Assembly: GCA_024509875.1 (NCBI GenBank)
Contig: JAMPIV010014129.1
Span: 381,001-445,000, forward strand
DNA length: 64,000 bases
Direction: 5' to 3'
Source of the DNA: Oreohelix idahoensis
Lineage: Eukaryota > Mollusca > Gastropoda > Stylommatophora > Oreohelicidae
Shown: positions 9,774-20,990 of the stretch, piece by piece
How the letters are laid out: each line of letters starts with the position of its first letter
Position numbering within the stretch: the first letter of the stretch is position 1
Notes under the pieces: model-generated
Told to the model about the DNA's origin: nothing
The model's input: only the letters and a program-made list of their open reading frames with translations
Database searches by the model: none
Translations under genes and position numbers: made by a program

Positions 9774-10071
9774 TTATATGTTATTCATAGTTTGTTCTCA
9801 CGTTCGTGCGTATTTGTCACAGAATTGTGTGCATGTGAGTGCAGTGTAACTTGTATTTTCGTACAAGGAGAGAAAGTGCGTCTGATTTAAATATCGTCGT
9901 TCAGATAGGCTGGATTAGATAAATTATTCTATCCAGAGACTGTCCTTTCTCTTACACGATCACCTCGTGATAAAACTATTTCTTACCCCTTACTTTCACA
10001 TTGTCATCACTATCACCTCTGCTCAGACAGGACTATAAACTTCTATTACCTATCTGATAAAATCTACGACA
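9774..10071 (+). repeat. remnant of an element-3-type LTR 3' end
   Basis: It shares the ordered features of the 3' end of the element 3 LTR (about 16680-16992): gttcgtgcgtatt..., a gagactg segment, TTACC then TTTCAC, ATCACCT, and the exact terminus AAAATCTACGACA. Diverged and truncated, it abuts element 1 directly. Confidence 0.45.
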
Positions 10072-11449
10072 CTGTTTCCTACCACCAAAACGATGCTCCG
10101 ATGATGACGGGCCATTGTTGATCAGAATCCTCATTTAGACAACATAGTCCATGAGGCCATGGTCATATCAATCACAGAAGCATGTCATATAATCAATAAA
10201 ATACATCGTTAGAATATAGACATCATTTACATATTTTTTTATGAATTCTGTCTTTATTACTTCCGTTTATTAGAAACTCGTAACGTATTAGATAAATAAA
10301 TCTTTTTTTTCTTCTATTTTTAGTGCATTTAAAAATAAAAGTGTGTAGCCAAAAGTGATTTCCATTTAAAGATATTACATCAACGAAATTTTAAATTGAA
10401 CGGAAGAAACTAAGAAAGCGAAGAGGCAGTGAAAGACGAAGAAGAGGAAGAAGACGAACTCTTTTGCATCCAGCATGTAAAAGCTAAGGCCTGAAAAGGA
10501 CTGTAAACTCTTATAGCTAGCCTTGCAAGTCCTCACAAGGACTTCTGGCTGCGTCTTGCTGTTCAGGATTGTGCAGGTTATATTTAGTTGGAACCAGTTT
10601 CAGTTTCCAGCATAGCGATAAGAGTACCAAGATAAAGATATCATCAGGTAATTCAAAGTCTGCTCACAAGCAGGTCAGCTTTGGTTTTCTTTGTTATGGG
10701 CTGTGGCTATGCGGCTTCAACAAGCATCTGTCAGTCGGCTTGACGTCTTATCAGCCATGAGTGAAATTTTTATGAGTCCAGAATTGAATATGAGCGGGCT
10801 TATATACCCAACCTAGATCTAACCGTTCCTTATTGGAGTTCCGCACTTGCGTTCCTTTATCCGCTGGTAACTTTCGGGGGATTTCAAGGCTGTTGTGCTA
10901 ATTTTCCGACAAAATCCTATTGTCCTCGTCAATTACGGAAGATAATGATTTCCCACTCCCATAATTACATGTAGTTGGAGTTGCTGTTCAATTCCCAAAA
11001 AGAATTATCTCGTTCGGAGCATTAATCATAAAGTTAAAGTAGAATTACTGATGTGCCCCATTCATAATTATCATTAGTTAACGAGGCTATTCTAGAGTGT
11101 CTTACCAGTGTCGCTATATTCTGTAATTAGAGAACATGGGTTGTCTTGTAAAGCTATGGTCTGGGTTTTCTAAATGTATGCCTATCCAACATCAGCGTTA
11201 TCTCCTCTCCTCCAGTTATACTAGTGTGTGTGTTCCATCACTTTCACATTGATGAAAATCTGTATCTTTCTTTTTGTCATATTGTTTTCTTTCTTCTCCA
11301 CGTTTCAGAGCCCTACAACAGGACAGCCTTGATATTAGAGTTGAAGATTCTTATTCTCATTCATCAAAATAATGAAAGATGAACAAAGAAAATAATTGTT
11401 ATTTAACTAGGTATGGCTAAACTTCTCGCTCTTTTCCAGCCAATGCCAA
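10072..11449. other. unassigned AT-rich sequence
   Basis: No reading frame with recognisable similarity. There is a short purine-rich GAAGA stretch near 10425-10460. I see no repeat that matches the rest of the window. Confidence 0.4.
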
Positions 11450-13710
11450 TGTGGCGTGAGGTTTTTATTTGGCTCTAGGATCAGTATAGTACTGACAATT
11501 ACAGAAATAGAATTTCTGCAGAAAATGGTGAAGTCCCAGTGTCTGAGAGAACTACTGGTATCACAAATTAGTTACGGCTGTGAATGATCTGATCTCGAAA
11601 AATTAGTAGAGAGGAGACCGACATAAATTGCCACCTCCGCTGTGTAACTAACTGTAATATTAAGACAAGGAAACAGATTTTACTTAACAATGATAAAATT
11701 GACAAGTCTTCAAATACAATTTCCGTATTATTTATTTAGTATATACACTATCTACTCTTGTGCTGAAGGGTGGATGTTGAAACAATGGAATGTAATGGAT
11801 TTGTAAGTTTACAAATGATTCACATATATTTATATATTTATATATATTACAAGTCTTCCAATTATAGGAAACAAATTTATATCAGCTGGGCTGTTAATCA
11901 CTTATAGTAAATGTATCAGCTGTGCTGTTAATTAAGTATATAAAATTTATCAGCAATGCTGTTATTTTATTTTGTCTCTTGCTATGCTAACTCGCTTTCT
12001 CGTCACTGACAGTTACTTTGCTCACAATGCTGACAGAAATGGTACTAATGTGTACTTATCTCTCAAAACGTTCTGTTCTCCTTAGTTTAGTTCACACAAC
12101 ACCTGCTGAGGATCGTTACTTTAGCCCACCCAAGACTGAGGGGGACTAAAGATGTAGCTTCTGTGCAATCTCTATGCTCCTGCGAAGTTCCAGGCAGCTG
12201 GATTGACTCGAACGTACGACCTCAGGTTGGATGACACGAGTAAAACCTGTAACAAGTAAAAATAGGAGCTAATTTCTGTCATCAAGCCCACCTACTTCTA
12301 GTGTGGGTGAAATGAGCGTGTGTCTCAGGTGTCTGCATGTAGGATGAATGACAACATGGCTCAGTATGAGTTAGCAATAGCGAGACAAGACAGGTGTCTA
12401 CTTGCAAAACATTCTTTCTGACAAATTAATACATGAATGCATCCAATAATAGAAATTCAATGCCTGAATACATCCAATAATAGAAATTCAGTATCTGAAT
12501 ACATCCAATAATATAAATTCAATACATGAATACATCAAATAATATAAATTCAATACATGAATACATCGTATAATATGTACACCTAGGTGTGATACAACAA
12601 TGTCCTTCCCCATGTACCAGGCCCTCTCTGACAAGTGCTATACTGGTTGGTAACATATATCCAAACAATATTGTTGTGTTTTGATGATAGGAGTTATAGG
12701 AGACGAGGACTGTTTGGTTATATTTCAGGTGGGAGTAATCTGAGACAATAGACTGAAGGTATGTGAGACAATAGATTGAGTTATATGAGACAATAGATTG
12801 AGTCCTAACAAGGACTGTTTTGGTTATATTTCAGGTTGGAGTTAGATGAGACAATAGATTGATGAGTCCTAACAAGGACTGTTTTGGTTATATTTCAGGT
12901 TGGAGTTAGATGAGACAATAGATTGAAGTTATAGACTGAAGTTATAGGAGACAATAGGTTGAGTCCTAACAAGGACTGTTTTGGTTATATTTCAGTTTGG
13001 AGTTATCTGAGACAATAGATTGAAGTATGAGTCCTATTAGTCTTCGTCTTCATCAATCATATCAGGAAATACAATCATTATACCTAATTCCCCCAGATAG
13101 AATCAGTAACCTGATACATTCATAGTGAACCAAAATATATCAAATATGTACAGGTGTAGGTAGTATAATGACACACAATAAATACCAACATTATATACCT
13201 GCTGTATGTCTATTTTCCTACAAGTATAGTAATTATGCTTACCCTCTAAGATTTAAACAGGCCAGGTTTTGACTCGACTAGTGAAGCAGGCTGCCAGGTT
13301 AATGCACTCAGGTAAGCAATAAATCAAGGTTGACAGCTTCTCTTTATTCAGTCGGTCTATCTGGCTTCGTGTTGGTGTGCGTGTTTTTGCATAAAATCTC
13401 GCCCGAATATATAAGCAGGTGAGGTAACTTCTACTGCTTAAGGAAAGCTTTTGGTTGGTTCCTGGCATGGCAAGCTGATTGGTTGTCTGCAGTTTAGTAC
13501 CATGCTCCGTACAGCCTAATTTTATTCTGTTTTATTCCGCCATATTGGGTGACAAGATGGCCGCGACCGACATCCGAAAAACAGGGCTTAAGTTTAATTG
13601 TATTCTGTCTCAGAGACTGGTGAACGGTGCTCGTTGATTGGTGGAAGCAAATTTGTATCTCGACATAGTAATTTAACAAAGTAGTGGGTTTACACACTCG
13701 TTTCACGACA
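11450..13710 (+). repeat. solo LTR, copy A (older)
   Basis: A 2.26-kb unit starting TGTGGCGTGAGG and ending TTTCACGACA, with no internal region. Flanks GCCAA (11445-11449) and ACCAA (13711-13715) are a 5-bp target duplication with one mismatch. Homologous end to end to 47791-49946 but clearly diverged. Inside are direct repeats of a 28-bp unit (12430-12560, CATCCAATAATA-type) and of a roughly 60-bp unit (12700-13030, AACAAGGACTGTTTTGGTTA). A TATA-like ATATATAAG near 13406 may mark the promoter. Confidence 0.7.
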
Positions 13711-14242
<532 letters not shown>

Positions 14243-14311
14243 CTTCACCCATGAGCATTCCCGGACAAACGCATGTTACACGGATACACACATTCCGGCG
14301 TGCATATACAC

Positions 14312-16992
14312 TGTCACGTAGGGTTTATATTCATTTAATTTCCTACATCTTCTTCCTATTCTTTCACAGATGCGAATTCTCCTCTTTATTATACACTGTC
14401 ACGTAGGGTTATATGTATTTCCTTTTCCAGGTTTATACACAATATATATTATATATATATCCTGTATATATATATATTTTTTATATATATCCATTCGTTT
14501 TGCGAATATTATTTTCATATAATTCGCAAACTTTACCTGTTTTCCTTCTCTAAAACTGAGAATCGCACCTGGGTGGTATTGCGTACATGTCAGTCGCGCT
14601 GGTCGGACGATAGGCGTGAATTTACAGCATTCGCTAGACATTCGTCTGAGGGTCTCTGGCCTGGGGCGTGAAAATTCACCCGAGGGACATGGAAAGTAGA
14701 CAGAGAGTCTGCATTTCAGTAAACGCATGAGGTTTTTCGTCAGGAAAAACCCGGCTTAGCGTGAAAATCCACTCCGCACTGCAGACGGTGGTCTGAGATT
14801 TGCAACTCATGCAAGCCCTCGGCCACTGATGGCTGTTACGTCACGCGATAAGCGGACGAAGGTGTTATACGGACAGGGGAGACTATTTCGCTTGGCGAAA
14901 TAAGATTAGGATCCTGTGTCCGATTTTAAAGATATTGGCCAAGTTTGAAACTTTAATTTCATTCTCGCTCATAGACTCACAGTAGATAGGTTGCTCGTAA
15001 ACAGAATAGCTGTTAGCGAAGATCTCAGTTTGTTTCGGCAATTTGTCGAACTTCTAGACTTCCAGAAATATTTTCAGCATTTTTATTCTTAAGTTGTGCG
15101 ACTACCTGTAATTCTGTGGTTGAGGTAATTAATATGATAGATATATAGATTTTGTGAGTGTTAAAGTGTTTAATCGCTTAATTCATTTTAATCTATTTCT
15201 TTAGCGCAGAAGAGAAATAAAGTGGTAGGCTATTATATTTTCTAGGGAAGCATTCAGTGGAAAGCAGAATAAAATTAAAATTTCTAGATTATAACGGAAA
15301 TTGTAGCTATTTATGAATTTAATTTAACCGCTAATACTCAGTCGAGTGTATTTTTCTAAACTAACGTATAACTCTAGAATCGAGCCTCATGAATGGTGAC
15401 GGAATACGCACGTGTTCCTAATTCATGAGGATTGCTGATTTTTAAATATAACTTACGTCACGGGAAGTTTAAATGATAAGCAAAGCTCTCTGCTTGCAAG
15501 TTTAAATGTAAGTTAAAACCAGTACAGATTCTGTTTATTATATTATATGTGTTATTTTTCCTCCACACAGTGAAAGTTTTGGGGTGACCCTAACTTTACC
15601 AGCACCTAGTAGTAGTTTCCATACTTGTGAAGAAATAGACAGTCCTTATTTTGAACCACGTGGGTTTCTTAAGTACCACTGGTCTAAACAGTGCATATGC
15701 AACCCGAGTTAGCCAGAAATACTATATCCCAATAACGGGTTTTCAAAGACTGTAATGATAAATACTGGACCTTGGAGCCAGATCTTAATTTCTTCTAGAA
15801 AAAAACTCTACGTAATCTTTCTGTCTGGTGCCGCGAAATACTTCAAGTATTAACTAACATTTCCCGACTATATATATATATATATATTTTTGTCCACAAA
15901 TCTGTGGTGTGACTAAAGTGAATCCTATACTGAGGGAAGGCACCGACCTGACATTCATCATTTCTAGAAACCTACGCTATTGACACTGTGCTCTGCTAAC
16001 TCCCGCGCCTGGAATAACTGTTAGGTGACTTAATCAGACATTTGAACAAATTTGCACACCCAAGTAGTCGTTCCCGGAGACTCCGAGTTAAATACGTCTT
16101 TTGGAACTGGGGACTTCTTGGCAGAAGACTGCATTTTTTTGAGTCTGTGTGAAAATCTAAAATCAGTGTGTTCCAAGAGGCAGCGAGCAAAGTCGTGAGT
16201 ACCTGTATGAGAGGCCATGGCGGAATGAATGAGTGTACGCTGGTTTGAGTGATATTTTCACTATTATATCTTTGACACCCTGTTGCTGTCCTATTGGTTT
16301 TTTTCAATCTGCATAATTTGTTGCTAAGGCTAGAGTTCTTGTGTTTTTGTCTTAGGTTAAATCAGATTTTTTTTTTCAAACTCTGTGCATATAATTACGA
16401 GATAAAACAACGAAAACTCTTAGAATCAAACCCTATGTATCTGTGACTCTGGCGCCATCATCTGTTCTCTTAACGGGGCCGGGCTAAACCTAGAGTTAAC
16501 ACTATAACGGGGCTATCATCCTTGCAACATTTTTCCTTGAATTTTTTATGACTATGTGTATATGTATTTTCCTTGATGTACTTTCTTTGATGTTGTGAGC
16601 CGATTTTTCCTGATATAAAATCGCTCTTGAACTTAATAATCGTGTTTGGTCAGCTCGTTCTAGATAATATATATATCATTGTTATAGTTTTCCCACGTCT
16701 GTGTGTTTACCTGTCGTCACGTGTATGTGCGTGCCTGTGAGTGATAGAAATATACGTAATATGTATATTGGTGTAGTCTGTCTGACGCTGTAACAACTGT
16801 TGTAGAAGATAGGTGAGAGAGAGAGAAGAATTCTTTTCGCTTTCAGAGACAGCCACTATATCAAAATCTATCATCTCACGTGTGTGGAAATTCTATTACC
16901 TTTCACTAACTCTCACTGAGTCTATCACCTATTCCAACCTATTCAGAAGGGACCAAACCTAGTCTTAATTCTCCTATCGAAAATCTACGACA
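14312..16992 (+). repeat. 5' LTR of element 3
   Basis: Starts TGTCACGTAG, ends ATCTACGACA (inverted TGTC/GACA ends). The first 180 bp differ from the 3' LTR by short insertions, including a second copy of the LTR start (ACACTGTCACGTAGGG, about 14393-14407) and extra AT repeats. An AATAAA-like signal lies near 15217 and hairpins at 15385-15430 and 15449-15515. Confidence 0.9.
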
Positions 16993-17150
16993 AATGGGTT
17001 CTCGTCCGACGGATTTTTGAACTTAGAATAGGAAGACGAGTACGACAAATGGGTTCTCGTCCGTAGGATTTTTGAACTTAGAATAGGAAGACGAATACGA
17101 CAAATGTGGACTCGTCTATCTGGATTTTGAACTTAAGATTCTGTATTCTG
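16986..17150 (+). repeat. three 55-bp tandem repeats spanning the LTR end and primer-site region
   Basis: Units at 16986-17040, 17041-17095 and about 17096-17150 each begin TACGACAAATG and carry CTCGTC and GGATTTT(T)GAACTTA. The first unit starts within the last seven bases of the LTR. The repeat thus duplicates the LTR terminus plus the candidate primer-binding site (AATGGGTTCTCGTCC). Confidence 0.9.
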
Positions 17151-17800
17151 ATATAGAGTAAGAGTGTGATGTCTTGTGAGTTGTTATATCTTTAAATATT
17201 ACCCCCTAGACTAGCGATCTGTTTACGGGCGTGCTGACCACACAAACTAATAAGTTTTTTTTTCCACAGCATCTTTGAATAATATACATTTTGGTTACAG
17301 GTTGATTTTGTCGGGATATATGTTAACTGCTGATTGTAATACTAAATGCTGGTAAAGTGGTGAGTGTATAACATTCACTGGGTACTGAGGCAGAACGGCG
17401 TTTGAACTAAGTTAAGGAGTGTGTTTCGGACTTTTTGTCCAGATTAATTCCCTCCCTTACCCGATCTGACTTCAGGGGCGAACTTATAGTGGATTTTTTA
17501 AAAATTAAGGGATTATTTTTCTCTTTAATTTTTGCAATATTCTTTTGCTTTTCCACTGTAGCAACTTATTTTTCAGTTGTAATCTTAACTACCATTTAGT
17601 TGGCGTAGTCGTGTTTTGCATTAAGTGCTTTATTGCCGATAATAGCAGCGATAGTTAGATTTTATTTTGGAGGAGGTATCCCAGGGTTAAATATATCATC
17701 TTTTGATTTTTTTGGTAATTTTTTTTTCTCGTAAGTGGTAGGAACCAGGTTATTCTTTTTCCTATTTTCTTTCTCCAACAGTCTCAGTCACTGACATAAT
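17151..17800 (+). other. leader of element 3
   Basis: Non-coding, T-rich toward the end, running to the gag ATG. It would be expected to hold packaging signals; none can be identified by eye. Confidence 0.5.
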
Positions 17801-18793
17801 ATGGCCGAGAGGGCAAAGCTTAGACAACTCCTCAGGGACGAAGCGAGAGAGGAGGGACTGGAAGGAGAGGAAGCGAAAGCTTTTGTCAGAGACGAACTTG
17901 AGAGATATGATGCGGAGAGGAAAGCAGCTGAAGCTAAAGAGGAAAAAGAAGAACTCAAGAGGAAAGAAGCAGAAGCTAGAGAGAGGGAAAGGGAAGACCG
18001 TCTTTTACAGCAGAAGAAGATGGATGAAGAAATGGAAATTCGCAGGGCGAACGAACGAGAGAAGGAGAGACAGCATGAGGAAAGAGAGAAAGAGAGACAG
18101 CATGAGTTAGCTCTTAAAACTCTGGAATTGCAAAGTCGTGGTGCCGCCTCTACCTCCAGCAATGGAGAGTCTTCTCCTCATTTTTCCTTAACTGATCCTT
18201 CTAACTCTCAATCTCTTCACCTCACTGCTATGTCTTTCACTCTTGAATCTTTTCCTTGTCCAAATGAGAAGATTGACACATGGTTAGAAAAATTTGAGAA
18301 AATTGCAACTCTGTACGGGTTAGAGAGGTCGCGTTGGAATATGAAACTTTCCCAGGCCCTAAAAGGTTCTGCTTATGATGTTTATTCTAAGCTGGAAAGT
18401 AGCCAACAAGACGACTACGATGTGTTGAAGAAAGCGTTACTGGAGCGCTTTGAAATGAACGCTCGCAAGTTTTTGCAACTGTTTCGCAACAGCCGGAAAG
18501 AGAATTCTGAAACTTTTCACCAGTTCTCATCTCGTCTTAAGGGATATCTAACAAAGTGCCTTGAGCTTTCGCAGCTCCCCTCTACCTATGAAGGTCTTGA
18601 GGAACTTGTTCTAACTGAACAAATAAAGAACACTTTGTCTGCTGATACCCGGAGATTTCTCGCTGAGCAGGGGGCAGAAAAACTTGAAGACATTTTGGAA
18701 AAGTCTGAGCGTTATCACAATGCGCTGGCTGAACTACCGGCCACAAAGCGGAAACCGACAGAGGAGCATTTTCGAAAACATAACCTAGAGTAA
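17801..18793 (+). CDS. gag: gag of element 3 (SCAN-like capsid)
   Basis: 330 residues from a true ATG (MAERAKLRQLLRDEAREEG). Residues 1-110 are a highly charged coiled coil (KRKEAEAREREREDRLLQQKK). Residues about 150-330 form a capsid-like all-helical region: KIDTWLEKFEKIATLYGLER, YDVLKKALLERFEMNARKF, ETFHQFSSRLKGYLTKCLEL, TYEGLEELVLTEQIKNTL, ADTRRFLAEQGAEKLEDI. The run from 'YDVLKKALLERF' to 'FLAEQ' follows the layout of the SCAN domain, which is thought to come from a Gmr1-like gag. It ends at a single TAA (18791-18793). The same frame continues open into pol, so gag is made either by termination there with read-through or the TAA is a point mutation. No zinc knuckle is visible. Confidence 0.88.
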   Translation: MAERAKLRQLLRDEAREEGLEGEEAKAFVRDELERYDAERKAAEAKEEKEELKRKEAEAREREREDRLLQQKKMDEEMEIRRANEREKERQHEEREKERQHELALKTLELQSRGAASTSSNGESSPHFSLTDPSNSQSLHLTAMSFTLESFPCPNEKIDTWLEKFEKIATLYGLERSRWNMKLSQALKGSAYDVYSKLESSQQDDYDVLKKALLERFEMNARKFLQLFRNSRKENSETFHQFSSRLKGYLTKCLELSQLPSTYEGLEELVLTEQIKNTLSADTRRFLAEQGAEKLEDILEKSERYHNALAELPATKRKPTEEHFRKHNLE

Positions 18794-20863
18794 TCTTCTC
18801 AGGCTTCTAACCAAAACAACCACAGAGAAACTGGACCTCAAAACCCCCCTCCTGAAAAATCCAAGTTCTACAAGAACAAGTACCCCAACCACCCCAAACA
18901 GTCTGATCAACCCGACCGCCCTACATGGCAGCGTAGCCAGAAAGAACAAGGTGGCAAAGGGAGAACCCCTGAGCACGGGACATATGATCAGACCGAGCAC
19001 ACCGAGCCAAAACGCATCGGATGCTTATTGACAGTCTCGCAAGGCGGAATTATTGACAGTGATTCCCAACCTGTTGGGGATAGACCCTCAACGCGAGGTA
19101 TTGTTATTTTGAACGGTTCTCAAACTTCTTGCTTATTTGACACGGGGCTTTCTTACGATTGCATTGTTGCCAGAAACCTGGTTAAACCCGGTCAAGAGAC
19201 AGGAGAGACCGTCAAACTTTGTGGAGTTCGTAAGAGTGATGCACCTACAGCGCTTCCCATCGCATTGGTGGAGATACACTCTGACTTTGTCAGAGGTGTG
19301 ATCAAAGCGGCTGTTATGGATGATCCCATCTACCCAGTCATACTTGGCGGGAGATACGTGTGTATTGGGAAACCGGAAGAGCCGATTGTGGCAGCAGTAA
19401 CTATAAGAGGGCAAACCAAGAAGGAACGGGAGCCTGCGCCAAATTTGTTACCTATGGAACTTAAAGAAGCGCAATACAAGGACCCTACCTTGGCACCCTG
19501 CTTTAGGAAACTGCCCATGGCGAAGGAACCAAAACAGCACGGAGACATTTTTTCTGAGGATGGCGTACTTTATCGGAGAACGGGCAAGCCTGACCAAGGT
19601 TACAACCAGCTCCTAGTACCGAAACAGTACAGAAGCCAAATCCTAGAAATGGGGCACTCTCTTCCCTTTAGCGGACATATGGGACAGAACGCCACAAACC
19701 AACGTATAACCACTCATTATTGGTGGCCAGGAGTGAATACTGATATTATCAGGTACGTCAAATCCTGTGCCCAGTGCCAACGTGTACCACCCAAGCAACG
19801 GACACCCCCAGTCCACATGGGTGAAATGCCAATAATGGGAACACCATTCGAACGGGTTGTGATCGACATTTTAGGGCCTTTCGAAAGGACTAAAAGAAGG
19901 AACAGGTTCATCCTGACCTTAGTCGATACATGCACTTTATGGGCAGAAGCTATCCCGCTAACATGCGCAGATGCCAAGCATGTCGCAGAAGCCCTCGTGC
20001 AGATTTTCACTCGGTTGGGATTCCCTCAGCAAGTGTTGACGGATAATGGATCTCCATACCGAAACCTGTTGATGGATGAGATCGTTAAGATCTTGAGGAC
20101 CCAGCACATCCACACTAAGCCATATACTCCGGCCGGAAATGGGCTCGTGGAACGTGCAAATGGAAACCTCACCATGATGCTAAGTAAGCTGGCACAAGTG
20201 AAACCTGAAGATTGGGATCTCTGTATTCCTGCAGCATTATTTGGCTACAGAGAATCTCCTCATACTTCCACAGGATTTCCGCCAGCTACACTCTTATTCG
20301 GCAGACCCATTAAGGGCCCGCTTGAAGCCTTACTTCAGTCTCTGACAGACGAGAAGGCTGATGAGACAGTTGTCTCAGCCAGTAAATATGTGTCGGTTTT
20401 AAAGGAACGGTTGAAACTAGGGTGGGACCTAGCAACGACTAACTTTAAGCGAGCACGCACCAAGCATGCTAACCGATACAGGAAAGTCGCGGAAGAGAGA
20501 GAACTGGAAGCAGGAGAGAAAGTTTTGGTGTTGCTCCCTACCGAGAACAACCAACTGAAGATCGGATGGCAAGGGCCGTTTACCGTCCTGAAAAAGATTT
20601 CTAAGGCTAACTACCAGATCTCTATTGAAGGAAAGGAGAAGGTTTTCCATTTAAATCTCTTAAAGAGATACTTGGAAAAACCAGTGCCAACCTCCGACCA
20701 TCTCCTGACGATCGCCAAAACTGACGAAGATGACGATAGTGGCAGGGATATCCCACCGCTATCACAGGAAATCTTTCAAAAATGTCAGAAGCGGCGACGC
20801 TCTTTCAAGCGCGCATATGAGACATTCCAGGGGAAGGAAACTTTGAGGAGTGGACTTGAGTAG
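18794..20863 (+). CDS. pol: protease-integrase polyprotein of element 3, lacking RT
   Basis: Same frame as gag, open for 689 codons after the TAA. There is no ATG at its start; the first recognisable protein is a Pro/Gln/Lys-rich linker. The protease motif CLFDTGLSYDCIV lies about 115 codons in, and PVILGGRYV ends the protease. The integrase zinc module is GHSLPFSGHMG ... SCAQCQ. The catalytic Asp codons are at 19865 and 20042 and Glu at 20150 (D-x58-D-x35-E, in IDILGPF, LTDNGS, LVERANG). The GPY/F-type tail reads GWQGPFTVLKKISKANYQI. About 70 Lys/Arg/Asp-rich residues follow, then a TAG. All integrase and protease active-site residues are present; RT and RNase H are absent. If active, it must be supplied with RT in trans. 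Confidence 0.9.
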   Translation, partial: SSQASNQNNHRETGPQNPPPEKSKFYKNKYPNHPKQSDQPDRPTWQRSQKEQGGKGRTPEHGTYDQTEHTEPKRIGCLLTVSQGGIIDSDSQPVGDRPSTRGIVILNGSQTSCLFDTGLSYDCIVARNLVKPGQETGETVKLCGVRKSDAPTALPIALVEIHSDFVRGVIKAAVMDDPIYPVILGGRYVCIGKPEEPIVAAVTIRGQTKKEREPAPNLLPMELKEAQYKDPTLAPCFRKLPMAKEPKQHGDIFSEDGVLYRRTGKPDQGYNQLLVPKQYRSQILEMGHSLPFSGHMGQNATNQRITTHYWWPGVNTDIIRYVKSCAQCQRVPPKQRTPPVHMGEMPIMGTPFERVVIDILGPFERTKRRNRFILTLVDTCTLWAEAIPLTCADAKHVAEALVQIFTRLGFPQQVLTDNGSPYRNLLMDEIVKILRTQHIHTKPYTPAGNGLVERANGNLTMMLSKLAQVKPEDWDLCIPAALFGYRESPHTSTGFPPATLLFGRPIKGPLEALLQSLTDEKADETVVSASKYVSVLKERLKLGWDLATTNFKRARTKHANRYRKVAEERELEAGEKVLVLLPTENNQLKIGWQGPFTVLKKISKANYQISIEGKEKVFHLNLLKRYLEKPVPTSDHLLTIAKTDEDDDSGRDIPPLSQEIFQKCQKRRRSFKRAYETFQGKETLRSGLE

Positions 20864-20975
20864 GAATTGGACAGAGATGGAGGGGGAAGAGGAGAGGGAA
20901 GAAGACAGACACCCCGAAGCTACGGTTATAGGAAATTAAACTCCATAACGTAGACATGGAGTGCTTCCATATCTT

Positions 20976-20990
20976 AAAGGGGGGAGGCTC
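20976..20990 (+). promoter_or_regulatory. polypurine tract of element 3
   Basis: AAAGGGGGGAGG followed by CTC and then the 3' LTR start TGTCACG. This is the classic plus-strand primer for LTR elements. It lies about 110 bp after the pol stop. Confidence 0.85.

Noticed and set aside
12410..12560. Regular 28-bp repeats considered as a CRISPR-like array
   Set aside because: Spacers are not distinct and the units are AT-rich tandem repeats inside a solo LTR of a eukaryotic genome.
17788..18162. Ser-rich minus-strand frame
   Set aside because: Antisense shadow of the charged coiled-coil part of element 3 gag.
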